Positions 55,124 through 63,655 are shown, counted from the first letter of the stretch. The stretch is 64,000 nucleotides of DNA from Acinetobacter sp. UBA801 (GCA_002296655.1 DBIN01000019.1:30909-94908); one strand, 5' to 3'. The notes: generated by a model from the letters alone, not told the origin. A program made the numbers and translations.

Positions 55124-55977
55124 GCAGCTTTTGCACCCTTATAGTTTGGATCGAGGCGGTTCATCACACGTAAAAACTTAGTGTCATAGCCCAGTTTTTT
55201 ATAGTTTTTGCCGTTATACAGCGAAAAAACGACATGCCAATTTTCTTGACGTAACGCATCGATGAGCAGCCACTTTTTGTCATCCACTTCACCAGACTTG
55301 GTTTCACAGTAGCGAAGGAATGCTTCAAACTGAAGGCTTTCACTTTGTTCATGCTGTGCTACAAATTCCTGAACAGATGCATAACCTAAGGCTTTCCAAT
55401 TTTCACCCATGAGCTGGAAACGTCCCCACGATGCCGACTGTAATGCACATGATTCATCAAGCTGCTTGGCTTGACTTAAACGTGTGTACTCAGCAGATCC
55501 ACCGTGATAACCACCTGTTTTGGTATTCACAATATTTGGATGTTTGGCCATGAGTGCATTGGCTTTGGTTTTGCCGAATTTCTGATTCAAATAGAAATAC
55601 ATGCGATGACGTTCAAACAGAATTTTAGGCTTACCATTTGGCAAGTAACCTTCACCCAGCGTTTCAACTTCAGCAATGGCTTTAATCACGATGACAGGCA
55701 CACCCAAACGTTTGGCACCTTCGACTAAATCACTTTCTTTTAAAAGTTTACTGGTGCATTCACCACGTAGGGCTTTTAGTGTGTAGTCACCGACTAAGCC
55801 ATCAACTTTCAGATTTTTCAGTTTCTGAAATTGAATCACGGCATATTCAGTATTTTCGCCAAAGTCACCATCAGCAATGAGTGGCTTCTTATTTTTACCA
55901 GTCATGCCATTTTTAATCAGCAGTTTTTGCAATTCAGTGACGGCTGAACCTTTTGATCCTAATTTTAAAATGCTCAT
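55120..55977 (-). CDS. Endolysin: peptidoglycan-binding plus N-acetylmuramidase domain
   Basis: A 285-residue lysis enzyme. Residues 1 to about 72 are a PG_binding_1 domain (LKLGSKGSAVTELQKLLIKN, DGDFGENTEYAVIQFQKLKN, VDGLVGDYTLKAL). Residues about 95-280 form an N-acetylmuramidase domain of the DUF3380 type (AIAEVETLGEGYLPNGKPKI, LFERHRMYFYL, SCALQSASWGRFQLMGENW), with the catalytic Glu probably in AEVE. There is no signal peptide, so it needs the holin. It replaces the P2 gpK lysozyme at the same place. Confidence 0.93.
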   Translation of the reverse strand: MSILKLGSKGSAVTELQKLLIKNGMTGKNKKPLIADGDFGENTEYAVIQFQKLKNLKVDGLVGDYTLKALRGECTSKLLKESDLVEGAKRLGVPVIVIKAIAEVETLGEGYLPNGKPKILFERHRMYFYLNQKFGKTKANALMAKHPNIVNTKTGGYHGGSAEYTRLSQAKQLDESCALQSASWGRFQLMGENWKALGYASVQEFVAQHEQSESLQFEAFLRYCETKSGEVDDKKWLLIDALRQENWHVVFSLYNGKNYKKLGYDTKFLRVMNRLDPNYKGAKAA

Positions 55978-56267
55978 GGTGTGCTCCTTAACATTGAAAC
56001 GACATTGCCTTTACTGCGGAAAATAAAGACCACCAAAAACACTGCGAGAATGGCATCCCAAATCGTGACCGGATCTTTAATGAAAATAATGTGAATACTT
56101 TGTGCCAGAAATGCCCCGATCAATACCGCTGCAAATAGTCGAAACGAACATTTTTGCAGGTGCAGTCGATCAAAACATAAAATACGGAATGCACACGCCA
56201 CATAACACAGCACGGCAATGATTGAAAAAATAGTTTGTGCCAATGGCAACAACATGAGTTGCATCAT
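55974..56267 (-). CDS. Putative holin with three transmembrane helices
   Basis: A 97-residue protein with three hydrophobic helices (LAQTIFSIIAVLCYVACAF, LFAAVLIGAFLAQSIHIIF, IWDAILAVFLVVFIF) like small phage class holins. AGGAG precedes the tandem ATG codons. It overlaps the endolysin start and follows another holin-like gene, a typical lysis cassette. Confidence 0.82.
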   Translation of the reverse strand: MMQLMLLPLAQTIFSIIAVLCYVACAFRILCFDRLHLQKCSFRLFAAVLIGAFLAQSIHIIFIKDPVTIWDAILAVFLVVFIFRSKGNVVSMLRSTP

Positions 56268-56656
56268 TTTTTATTCTCCTTTCCAAAAGTATTGGACAGG
56301 GCAGAAAAGAACTTTGAAGTGGTATTGAATATTTCTGTCAGGGTGGATTTATTGACCCACGTCATGACTTTGACCAATACCGGTAAAGCAAACATACTGG
56401 TGAAACAAGCGATCACCGTGTGACTGTTTATACCTGTACGATTTGAAATTTCAGGTGCTAAGGCATAGCCCAGGGCGACGGATAACATGAGCGAAAAAAT
56501 ACGTTTTCCATAGCTCAGTGACTCTTGGGTAAATGCTAAAAATGCTGCACCAATTACGGCACCAAACAGTGCATCACCATTCACGAATGGAAGGAGTGAT
56601 ACCAATCCTGCAGAAGCGGTAATTGCGACAGTGGTTGATGTGGTTGGTTCAGCCAT
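56264..56656 (-). CDS. Putative phage holin-like protein
   Basis: A 130-residue protein. The N-terminus (AEPTTSTTVAITASAGLVSL) and helices at about 12-50 and 55-75 and 85-105 (GAVIGAAFLAFTQESLSYGK, SLMLSVALGYALAPEI) match phage holin-type membrane proteins in the position of P2 Y. The frame extends to 56863 but that part lies over gene X in another frame. Two adjacent holin-like genes suggest a holin/antiholin pair; which is which is unknown. Confidence 0.8.
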   Translation of the reverse strand: MAEPTTSTTVAITASAGLVSLLPFVNGDALFGAVIGAAFLAFTQESLSYGKRIFSLMLSVALGYALAPEISNRTGINSHTVIACFTSMFALPVLVKVMTWVNKSTLTEIFNTTSKFFSALSNTFGKENKK

Positions 56657-56666
56657 ATTTTTGTTC

Positions 56667-56876
56667 TCAGTCCCAAAGCTGAATGCTTTGCGTTTTATTT
56701 TGTTGTGTTTGAAGTTCTGGTAACTGAACCTTTGTCCCCATCGGGAGAAATGGACCAAATTCAGACAAGTGTGGATTGGCTTCAAGTACTGCTTCGACCA
56801 CACCAGATGAACGTCCATAGTTGCGCCAACAAATTGCGTCAACCGTGTCATTCTGAAGGGCATATACAGTTTTCAT
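56667..56876 (-). CDS. X: Tail protein X (LysM-like, P2 gpX)
   Basis: A 69-residue LysM-like protein: VYALQNDTVDAICWRNYGRS, LEANPHLSEFGPFLPMGTKV ending in QLPEL. This matches gpX of P2, a short tail protein. It starts directly at the stop of L. Confidence 0.93.
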   Translation of the reverse strand: MKTVYALQNDTVDAICWRNYGRSSGVVEAVLEANPHLSEFGPFLPMGTKVQLPELQTQQNKTQSIQLWD

Positions 56877-57341
56877 TTAAACCAGCTCCACATTCAAACG
56901 ACGAATTTTTTTTAAATCACGAATAGCGAAGCGCAGATCTCGACGGTAATCATCAATCGTTGGGGTAAGGTCATCCGCTTTTTGGCCACCATTGTTGTTG
57001 GTGTCATAAGCACGATACTTTTCAGTCAGTTCAGCACCAACAGCTGCTGCAACGGCACGAAAATACAAAACTTCAGTGATGGGTTTTTCCACACCTTTTG
57101 TGGTGATGGTTTTTGGACTGATTTCAGCAAGTGATGCTGCTTTTGATGTCAGGGATTCGAGCTGATCATTGACTTCAATGATGGCTGATTCAATTGCAGG
57201 AATTAAACGCTGATCAGTGACACTTCCATCAAAGCGCAATGCTTCACGAATGGCTTTGCTAGATATGCCAGGGAAAAATGAATCACTGGTGATGACAACT
57301 TCTTCATTGTTGCGGTTGCCGTTTGCAATTAGTCCGGTCAT
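56877..57341 (-). CDS. L: Head completion/stabilisation protein L (P2 gpL-like)
   Basis: A 154-residue protein with the gpL core (FFPGISSKAIREALRFDGSV, TDQRLIPAIESAIIEVN, YRRDLRFAIRDLKKIRRLNV). ATG 57341 is best spaced from GAG; ATG 57347 is an alternative. A TGCCCC / GGGGCA hairpin (57419-57440) lies in the M-L gap. Confidence 0.92.
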   Translation of the reverse strand: MTGLIANGNRNNEEVVITSDSFFPGISSKAIREALRFDGSVTDQRLIPAIESAIIEVNDQLESLTSKAASLAEISPKTITTKGVEKPITEVLYFRAVAAAVGAELTEKYRAYDTNNNGGQKADDLTPTIDDYRRDLRFAIRDLKKIRRLNVELV

Positions 57342-57444
57342 TGTCATTCTCAAATAGTTGAGGGGTGGAGAATTGAGTTTGTAATTACGCATAAAAATGT
57401 CATTACAGCGTCAATTCTGCCCCTCGGTTGGCGCGGGGCACTCG

Positions 57445-58206
57445 TTACGTCGGATCAGACTGTAAATTGTCTTGACCTTCGACATCTGAATCACTTTTCG
57501 ATGATTCATTTGATTGTTCTTGCTGTTCTTTCAAAAGCTTTTCAGCCTGTTCTTTCAAAAGCTTTTCAGCTTTTTGAAGTTCTTGTTTACAACCACAGTT
57601 TTCATGCAATTTTAAGGCTGTTTCAAAAGCAATTGTTGCTGCTTCAAAAGATGAAATTTTGAGGTAGGCACGACCTAAGGCAACATAGAGCTTTGCACGT
57701 ACTTCATCAGGCATGTCATGATCAGAAGTCAGCTCAAATGCTTTTTCTAAAGTTTCAAGACTGAAATCTTCACCTGCCTTGTGTGCAACACGTGCTGCAT
57801 TGCCAATTTCTTCAACAACGACAGTGGCAGTATTGCGACTAAATGAATCAGGCATTTTTAAGTTTTGCTCTAAAGCATATTCAGCAAGGCTTAAACCTTG
57901 ATCGAATAGACCACAGTCAAAGCACCACAGCATGATGGTGGTAATGACTTCATCTTGTTCAACTTTTGCGCCTGACTGAACAATACCCAATACATAAGGC
58001 ATGTGCTTTGGAATCAGTTCTTTTTTCGCTTCAGCACGTTTTTCTTGTGACTGAATTGAACGTAAAACATGAATATCGTTTTTGAGTTCGGTCAGTTGTA
58101 ATTGGTAGACGCTTGCGTCTGGACGTACACCACCAAATTCATCAGCCTTGGCAGCTTCTTTCTCTGCCAAAGCCTGAAGGCGATGTCGTCGAGCTGGACT
58201 CAACAT
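57445..58206 (-). CDS. M: Terminase small subunit M (P2 gpM-like)
   Basis: A 253-residue DNA-recognition subunit of the packaging enzyme: SPARRHRLQALAEKEAAKAD, then MLWCFDCGLFDQGLSLAEYA and ISSFEAATIAFETALKLHEN. The C-terminus has a tandem eight-residue repeat (AEKLLKEQ twice), encoded by a 23-bp near-perfect DNA repeat (57524-57546 and 57548-57570), and a Ser/Asp-rich tail. Confidence 0.93.
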   Translation of the reverse strand: MLSPARRHRLQALAEKEAAKADEFGGVRPDASVYQLQLTELKNDIHVLRSIQSQEKRAEAKKELIPKHMPYVLGIVQSGAKVEQDEVITTIMLWCFDCGLFDQGLSLAEYALEQNLKMPDSFSRNTATVVVEEIGNAARVAHKAGEDFSLETLEKAFELTSDHDMPDEVRAKLYVALGRAYLKISSFEAATIAFETALKLHENCGCKQELQKAEKLLKEQAEKLLKEQQEQSNESSKSDSDVEGQDNLQSDPT

Positions 58207-58216
58207 AAATCACCTA

Positions 58217-59206
58217 TTATTCGATTGTGATGCCTTCAACCAATGCAACTTTTTCGTATGCTTCAATCACATACGCTTCATTTGAAGATTGATAATCTTC
58301 AATGCGGTTTTTGCTTGGTTTTTCTTGGATATAACGACGTTTTGCATCTTTTTGATAGTAGATTGACAGGTTGTCAAAAGACGTAATTAAAAGTGCATTG
58401 TCAGGGAAATGCGGTACACGTGCTGCAGGTAAGCCACCAATTTGTTTTTGGCTTAATAGCACTTGACCAGCCAATACATTGGTATTGTCAGATGCATCAT
58501 TCACAATCGGGAAGTTTTTGTCTGCCAACAGTGAACGACCACAGATCACGACCAGATCCGTATCATCTTGATGGACTTCATCAATCAATTCATTGACTGC
58601 ATCAACCACCAAGGCATCTAAGTTTTTGTATGTACCAGCTGCACCAACTGTCACTGTCGACATTACGCGATCAGCTGCATTGGTACGGATTTTTTGTAAC
58701 CAGCCGATGTTCACGTCCTGCAGTTTTGCATTTGTAGAACGGTCAGTGGTTGCTGCTGCTGAGGTACCATTGAAACCAATCATGATACGATCTAAAGCAA
58801 TCGCTTTAGCAACGGCATTGGTCCAGCGTTGGTGGAAATCAGGGAACACTGCCCAAGCATCTAATTTAGAATATGGAATTGCCACATCAAAATCAGTTTG
58901 CTTGCATTCATATTTGTCTGCACCTAAACCAGTTGGATCGGTTGGTGTACGTTCACCATTACCTGTAGTGTCAGTACGACCGGCAATCGTAGAATTGACA
59001 GATAAACCAATTGCTTCACCTGTTTGAGTGTCGACAGGCATAACATTAATTTTTTGAAGAAATTCGCTTGAAGCCTGAATTTTTTCTTCCATTTTTTGAG
59101 CAGGTGCAGGTGCTACTGTGAATTGCACCTGTGCCGATTCAACACCGTTGAGTTCAGCAACTTTTGCCAAACTATGATTGAATTTTTTACGTGTATCGTT
59201 ACGCAT
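58217..59206 (-). CDS. N: Major capsid protein N (P2 gpN-like)
   Basis: A 329-residue HK97-fold capsid protein of the P2 family: RNDTRKKFNHSLAKVAELNG at the N-terminus, NVMPVDTQTGEAIGLSVNST, and PHFPDNALLITSFDNLSIYY and RRYIQEKPSKNRIEDYQSSN near the end, all close to the gpN pattern. ATG 59206 is used; the longer frame adds seven unlikely residues. Confidence 0.95.
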   Translation of the reverse strand: MRNDTRKKFNHSLAKVAELNGVESAQVQFTVAPAPAQKMEEKIQASSEFLQKINVMPVDTQTGEAIGLSVNSTIAGRTDTTGNGERTPTDPTGLGADKYECKQTDFDVAIPYSKLDAWAVFPDFHQRWTNAVAKAIALDRIMIGFNGTSAAATTDRSTNAKLQDVNIGWLQKIRTNAADRVMSTVTVGAAGTYKNLDALVVDAVNELIDEVHQDDTDLVVICGRSLLADKNFPIVNDASDNTNVLAGQVLLSQKQIGGLPAARVPHFPDNALLITSFDNLSIYYQKDAKRRYIQEKPSKNRIEDYQSSNEAYVIEAYEKVALVEGITIE

Positions 59207-59258
59207 TTTTTTCTCGCTTATAAGCAATATTTATGGACTGCTAACAATGATTAAACTA

Positions 59259-60086
59259 TTAGCACTCGATTTGTTCAGAGAAGTTGCCAGTGTTTTCCGG
59301 TGCAGGTGGTGTACCTGGGTTTTCTTCACCTCCTAATTTGGCTTTAAGATCAGTGAAGTCTTTTTCCAATTTAGAATGCTTGGTTTTAAGTTCCGAAAAC
59401 TCAGTTTCGACCTTTTGCAACTTGGTCTGACTTTCACCAAACGTTTTGGCAATCGCTTCAAGTGAGTCAGATACTTCTTTGAATTGGTCTTTATTTTTAT
59501 TGTCTTGTTCTTCTTGTTGTGGCTTCAACCAATCCAAAACTTTAGAAAAAAGACCCTTTGCTGGGGCTTCCTGTCCGTCTTCAAATTCGATTGATGCTTC
59601 TTCAGCTGCAGTAAATAAATTGGCTGCATCTTGTTTACGACCCACAAATGGGTTTGCTTCAGGCTGTTTAGCAGCAAACTCCATGATTTGCGTACCTAAT
59701 GAAGCAGGGGTATCAGTGAATGCAAGACCCACTAAATATGCTTTACCGGTATCAGCAAAATTTGGATTGACTTCAATGGACGTAAATAATTTTTGGCCAC
59801 GTTGGTGCAATTCAAGCAATTGATCAAAGGCATCAACTTGAGCAAATAATGCAAGTTTTTTGGTACCGTTGATTTCTACTTCTTCAGCTTTTAAAGCTGT
59901 CACTTTTGCATACGTGCCAAATTCCGAACTTGGGGAAAAACCACGGTAATGCTCAAGATTGCCTAAAGCTGTGTATGTATTTGGATCGTAGCTGTCAGCC
60001 ATTTGTTGAATCCATGTCGCTTCAATCACTCGACCATCAGTCGTGGATCCAGCAACGGCAACACGGAAAAATTTGGATTTCTTCAT
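59259..60086 (-). CDS. O: Capsid scaffold/protease O (P2 gpO-like)
   Basis: A 275-residue scaffold that carries its own serine protease. The N-terminal protease part shows the predicted triad contexts: Asp in GSTTDGRVIE, His in LGNLEHYRGF, Ser in KLFTSIEVNP. The C-terminal part (about 185-255) is a coiled-coil scaffold (SDSLEAIAKTFGESQTKLQK, SELKTKHSKLEKDFTDLKAK). First gene of the head operon, divergent from P. Confidence 0.94.
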   Translation of the reverse strand: MKKSKFFRVAVAGSTTDGRVIEATWIQQMADSYDPNTYTALGNLEHYRGFSPSSEFGTYAKVTALKAEEVEINGTKKLALFAQVDAFDQLLELHQRGQKLFTSIEVNPNFADTGKAYLVGLAFTDTPASLGTQIMEFAAKQPEANPFVGRKQDAANLFTAAEEASIEFEDGQEAPAKGLFSKVLDWLKPQQEEQDNKNKDQFKEVSDSLEAIAKTFGESQTKLQKVETEFSELKTKHSKLEKDFTDLKAKLGGEENPGTPPAPENTGNFSEQIEC

Positions 60087-60173
60087 TTCTGAATCCTGTG
60101 TCTATGTCGATAGATAAAATCTATTTAAAGTAGTTAGCAGAATCGGAAGAACGGCATAAACATTCAATCCAAA

Positions 60174-60199
60174 GGGCTTGTATTAAGTGGGTTTTACAA
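60174..60199. promoter_or_regulatory. Candidate Ogr site, copy 3 (O operon and P-Q operon)
   Basis: Identical to the element at 49330. TTGTA at 60178-60182 and TACAA at 60195-60199. It lies in the divergent O/P region, about 100 bp from O and 58 bp (centre) from P, so one dyad element could serve both operons. Confidence 0.75.
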
Positions 60200-60244
60200 A
60201 GTAGCCACAATGAATAAATGTTATAGCGTTGGCTTAATGAGCCA

Positions 60245-62032
60245 ATGGATAAAGCACTTGATACCCCGAAAAATCTAAACTTCGACAAACGCCTTCTAGC
60301 AAAATTTTTGTATTGGATGGGGTGGCGAGTCAGCTCGATTGCAGATTACATCGACGAGCCTGATAAAAATGTTCACGCGTGGAAAACACGCGATGAATGG
60401 GACAAAGATGCACCTGCAGGTCGAGTCGGTGAAGCTTTAACTGCTCAATTGATCAAACTGATTATTCTTGAGAAAAAAACACCTGGTGATTTCAAGGAAA
60501 TTGATTTGCTCATGCGTCAGCTGGAGCGCATGGCACGCATCGATAAATATTCTGATGGTGGCAATGAAACCGATCTGAATCCAAAACTCAAAAATAGAAA
60601 TGCTGGTCCACGTAAGCCTAAACAGCCAAATGCACTGACCGAAGAACAAGTCGAAAAACTTCTTGAAGACTTTGATGACGGTTTATTTGAGTATCAAAAG
60701 GTTTGGTACCGTGCGCGTGAACAGCGAAATCGTGCCTTATTAAAATCACGTCAGATTGGTGCGACTTTCTATTTTGCACGTGAAGCATTGATCAAAGCTG
60801 TAACGACAGGTCGAAATCAAATTTTCTTGTCTGCATCCAAAGCCCAGGCACATGGTTTTAAAACTTATATTAAAAACTTTGTCATGCAGTCTATTGAAGT
60901 GGATCTGCAAGGCGATCCGATTTCAATCACGCTTCCATGTGGCAATACTGTTCAGCTGATTTTCTTGGGTACCAATGCCAAAACAGCACAGTCATACCAT
61001 GGCGACTTATATTTTGACGAATTCTTCTGGGTACATGGCTTTGCCACACTGAAAAAAGTGGCATCGGCAATGGCTGCCCAAAAGCAGTATAAAAAAACTT
61101 ATTTTTCTACACCTTCAAGTAAAACGCATGAAGCGTATGCCTTTTGGACAGGGGATGCTTTCAATAAAGGTCGTACCAAAGAAAATCGAGTTGAGATTGA
61201 CACCAGTCATGCAAATTTAAGAGACGGTGCTTTATGTGGCGACAAAATGTGGCGACATATTGTCAATATTCAAGATGCTGAACGCCAAGGCTGTGATCTA
61301 TTCGATATTGATGAATTGATTGCCGAAAACAGTCCTGAAGAATTCGCAAATTTATATATGTGTGAATTCGTTGATGATGGTCACAGTGTATTTCCACTGT
61401 CTATCATTCAGCCATGTATGGTCGATTCATGGGAAGTATGGTCCAAAGATTTTAAACCATTGGCACTTCGTCCATTTGGTAATAAACCAGTTTGGATTGG
61501 ATACGATCCAGCAGAAAGTGGCGACAGTGCAGGGCTTGTGGTCATTGCACCACCTGAACCTGATTATCCTAAATTCCGACTGCTTGAACATCACCAGTTC
61601 AAAGGCATGGACTTTGCCAGCCAAGCGCAATACATCAAAAAATTAACAACCAAATATAACGTCAAATATATCGGCTTAGACAAGTCCGGTATGGGTACTG
61701 GTGTTGCTCAACTGGTCCTTGAGTTCTTTCCAAATTTAACGACCTTCAATTACAGCGTCGATGTCAAAACACAATTGGTCATGAAAGCAATGGATGTGAT
61801 CAACAAAGGTCGTTTTGAATTTGATGCCGGATCCACTGACGTGGCCATGTCAATTATGGCCATTCGAAAAACACTGACTGCTTCACAAAGACAAATGACA
61901 TTTGAAGCATCACGTGCAGAAAACATCGGTCATGCAGATTTGGCTTTTGCCATTTTCCATGCGTTCGCAAATGAACCTTTAACCCTTGATGACCAAACAA
62001 AATCTAAAAAATCCTCTATGGAGATTTACTAA
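60245..62032 (+). CDS. P: Terminase large (ATPase) subunit P (P2 gpP-like)
   Basis: A 595-residue packaging motor. The N-terminal DNA-binding region (WMGWRVSSIADYIDEPDKNV) precedes the ATPase with Walker-A-like LLKSRQIGATFYFAREAL (about 165-182) and Walker B DLYFDEFFWVHGF (about 254). The nuclease domain starts with IGYDPAESGDSAGLVVIAPP near 417, with GLDKSGMGTGVAQL later. First gene of the rightward P-Q unit. Confidence 0.95.
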   Translation: MDKALDTPKNLNFDKRLLAKFLYWMGWRVSSIADYIDEPDKNVHAWKTRDEWDKDAPAGRVGEALTAQLIKLIILEKKTPGDFKEIDLLMRQLERMARIDKYSDGGNETDLNPKLKNRNAGPRKPKQPNALTEEQVEKLLEDFDDGLFEYQKVWYRAREQRNRALLKSRQIGATFYFAREALIKAVTTGRNQIFLSASKAQAHGFKTYIKNFVMQSIEVDLQGDPISITLPCGNTVQLIFLGTNAKTAQSYHGDLYFDEFFWVHGFATLKKVASAMAAQKQYKKTYFSTPSSKTHEAYAFWTGDAFNKGRTKENRVEIDTSHANLRDGALCGDKMWRHIVNIQDAERQGCDLFDIDELIAENSPEEFANLYMCEFVDDGHSVFPLSIIQPCMVDSWEVWSKDFKPLALRPFGNKPVWIGYDPAESGDSAGLVVIAPPEPDYPKFRLLEHHQFKGMDFASQAQYIKKLTTKYNVKYIGLDKSGMGTGVAQLVLEFFPNLTTFNYSVDVKTQLVMKAMDVINKGRFEFDAGSTDVAMSIMAIRKTLTASQRQMTFEASRAENIGHADLAFAIFHAFANEPLTLDDQTKSKKSSMEIY

Positions 62033-63027
62033 TGTCCGACAGCAAAGTGCAGGCATTTACGTTCGGTGATGCAGAACCGGTGATGAATGGCCGTGATTTA
62101 TCACAGTTCTATGAAACATGGCTGTGTGGCAATTATTACGAACCCCACATCAGTATGAATGCTTTGGCAAAATCCTTTAAGGCAATGCCTTATTTGTCGA
62201 CTGCAGTTTTTTATAAAAAGAATCAACTGGTGTCGTCATTCACGCCCAATAAATTGATCAGTTCATCTGAGTTTGAACGCATTGCTTTTGACTATTTGGT
62301 TTTTGGTAATGGCTATTTACAGCGGATCGATAATCGATTGAATGAGCCACACCACTATGATGGACTCATGGCCAAGTACACCAGACGCATGAAAAATGCT
62401 GATGAGTTTTTACAGTTGCTCAATGGTTTTGAAGAACACATTTTTAAGCCTGGTACCGTTTGCCACATTAAAGGCATTGATGTCGATCAAGAAATTTACG
62501 GAACCCCTGAATATATCGCTGCACTTCAGTCGGTTTGGCTAAATGAATCAGCAACTTTATTCCGTCGCAAGTACTACAACAACGGATCTCATGCCGGCTT
62601 CATCTTATACATGACCGATTCAGGAATTGATGATGATGACGTGGAAGGTCTGAAACAAGCCATGAAAGATTCACGTGGTCCAGGTAACTTCCGCAATTTA
62701 TTCCTTCATGCACCTGGTGGAAAAAAGGATGGCTTACAACTGATTCCGATCAGTGAATTGGCTGCCAAAGATGAATTCTTAAATATTAAAAATGTCACAC
62801 GTGATGACGTTCTTGCATCCCAACGTACACCACCGCAATTGCTCGGAATAATTCCATCCAATGCCGGTGGCTTCGGATCCATCAGTGAAGCACGCGAAGC
62901 CTATTGGTATTCCGAAATTGTTCCACTTCAAAATTTATTCGCCAACACAGTGAACGAATGGGCAGGTGATCAGATCATCCGCTTCAAAGAGTTTCACCAA
63001 CTTCAATTCAAACAGGAAAAACAATAA
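62032..63027 (+). CDS. Q: Portal protein Q (P2 gpQ-like)
   Basis: A 331-residue portal: FTFGDAEPVMNGRDLSQFYE at the N-terminus, then LVFGNGYLQRIDN, YGTPEYIAALQSVWLNESAT, LFRRKYYNNGSHAGFILYMT and the C-terminal VTRDDVLASQRTPPQLLGII. This is the usual gpQ pattern. It overlaps P and the spanin gene by one base each (stop/start overlap). Confidence 0.95.
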   Translation: MSDSKVQAFTFGDAEPVMNGRDLSQFYETWLCGNYYEPHISMNALAKSFKAMPYLSTAVFYKKNQLVSSFTPNKLISSSEFERIAFDYLVFGNGYLQRIDNRLNEPHHYDGLMAKYTRRMKNADEFLQLLNGFEEHIFKPGTVCHIKGIDVDQEIYGTPEYIAALQSVWLNESATLFRRKYYNNGSHAGFILYMTDSGIDDDDVEGLKQAMKDSRGPGNFRNLFLHAPGGKKDGLQLIPISELAAKDEFLNIKNVTRDDVLASQRTPPQLLGIIPSNAGGFGSISEAREAYWYSEIVPLQNLFANTVNEWAGDQIIRFKEFHQLQFKQEKQ

Positions 63028-63533
63028 TGAATATTGCTTTGGCAATTAAAAATTGGAAATTCATCGTGATGGCTGCCTTGGCCATCGCTTTGGCATTTTC
63101 AGTCATCAGCTGCACAAGTAAGTCACATCAAATTGATTTACTCGAATCACAAAAAACTTTAGCTGAAACACAACGTGATCTTGCTAGATCTGAATCTGCC
63201 GCAGCTTCACTTGAAACGGAAAAAGTATGGGCCCATCAATTATTGGAGTCAGAACAAAATGCAAATAAAAACTTACAAGTTGCGTTGGCTGCTGCCAGTG
63301 ACAGTGCTTTGGCTGTTGACCGGTTGTCAAAGCAGATCAGTGATACCGACAAACGTCTGTCCACAGGTTCCAATCAAGCCCTCATTGAATACGCCAAGAC
63401 CTGCAATTCCGTACTCGAAACAATGGCAGAACGTGGTGGAGCAATCGCAGCAGCAGCTGATGAACACGCAATTGATGCGGAACGATTAGACCAGGCATGG
63501 CCACAGCAAGTGAAGCCCGATAAGCAAAGCTAA
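63027..63533 (+). CDS. Rz-like inner-membrane spanin subunit
   Basis: A 168-residue protein with an N-terminal transmembrane anchor (FIVMAALAIALAFSVISC) followed by a periplasmic coiled coil (HQIDLLESQKTLAETQRDLA, then ESAAASLETEKVWAHQLLES). An Rz1-type lipoprotein gene is embedded in its +1 frame, the hallmark of i-spanins, which fuse inner and outer membranes at the end of lysis. It is joined to Q and not to the endolysin cassette 7 kb away, and would be expressed with the packaging operon. Confidence 0.85.
   Translation: MNIALAIKNWKFIVMAALAIALAFSVISCTSKSHQIDLLESQKTLAETQRDLARSESAAASLETEKVWAHQLLESEQNANKNLQVALAAASDSALAVDRLSKQISDTDKRLSTGSNQALIEYAKTCNSVLETMAERGGAIAAAADEHAIDAERLDQAWPQQVKPDKQS
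63259..63489 (+). CDS. Rz1-like outer-membrane spanin lipoprotein (nested gene)
   Basis: A 76-residue frame wholly inside the Rz-like gene. From ATG 63259 it reads QIKTYKLRWLLPVTVLWL and LLTGCQSRS, a clear lipoprotein signal with the lipobox LTGC, followed by a proline-rich mature part (VCPQVPIKPSLNTPRPAIP). This is the standard o-spanin composition. GGAG lies at 63245-63248. Nested Rz/Rz1 pairs are typical of lambda, and LysB/LysC of P2. Confidence 0.82.
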   Translation: MQIKTYKLRWLLPVTVLWLLTGCQSRSVIPTNVCPQVPIKPSLNTPRPAIPYSKQWQNVVEQSQQQLMNTQLMRND

Positions 63534-63549
63534 TCACAGTATTTTCACT

Positions 63550-63588
63550 AAAATAAAAGTCCTCCAGGTGTGAGGGCTTTTTTTTGGC
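63550..63588 (+). terminator. Terminator after the P-Q-spanin operon
   Basis: AAAAGTCCTC / GAGGGCTTTT stem (one T-G pair) followed by TTTTTT, about 20 bases after the spanin stop. Confidence 0.85.
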
Positions 63589-63627
63589 CAAAGTTTCTAA
63601 AACCACAGAATCCGGTTCAAGCCGGGC

Positions 63628-63655
63628 GGTTGACCCCCCACCTCACCTGCCCAGT
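63628..63655 (-). other. Candidate cos (packaging) site
   Basis: On the minus strand GGTGAGGTGGGG (63647-63636) matches, at 10 of 12 positions, the left cohesive end of P2 as remembered (GGCGAGGCGGGG). It points toward Q, as the P2 left end does, and lies directly behind the Q operon, where cos is expected. A GC-rich hairpin CCGG-TTCAAG-CCGG (63612-63625) lies beside it. Confidence 0.55.

Noticed and set aside
58393-59027. Plus-strand frames opposite the capsid gene
   Set aside because: Antisense shadows of gene N.
63611-63627. tRNA T-arm-like sequence (CCGGTTCAAGCCGG)
   Set aside because: No acceptor, D- or anticodon arms can be built around it; it is a simple hairpin beside the cos-like site.
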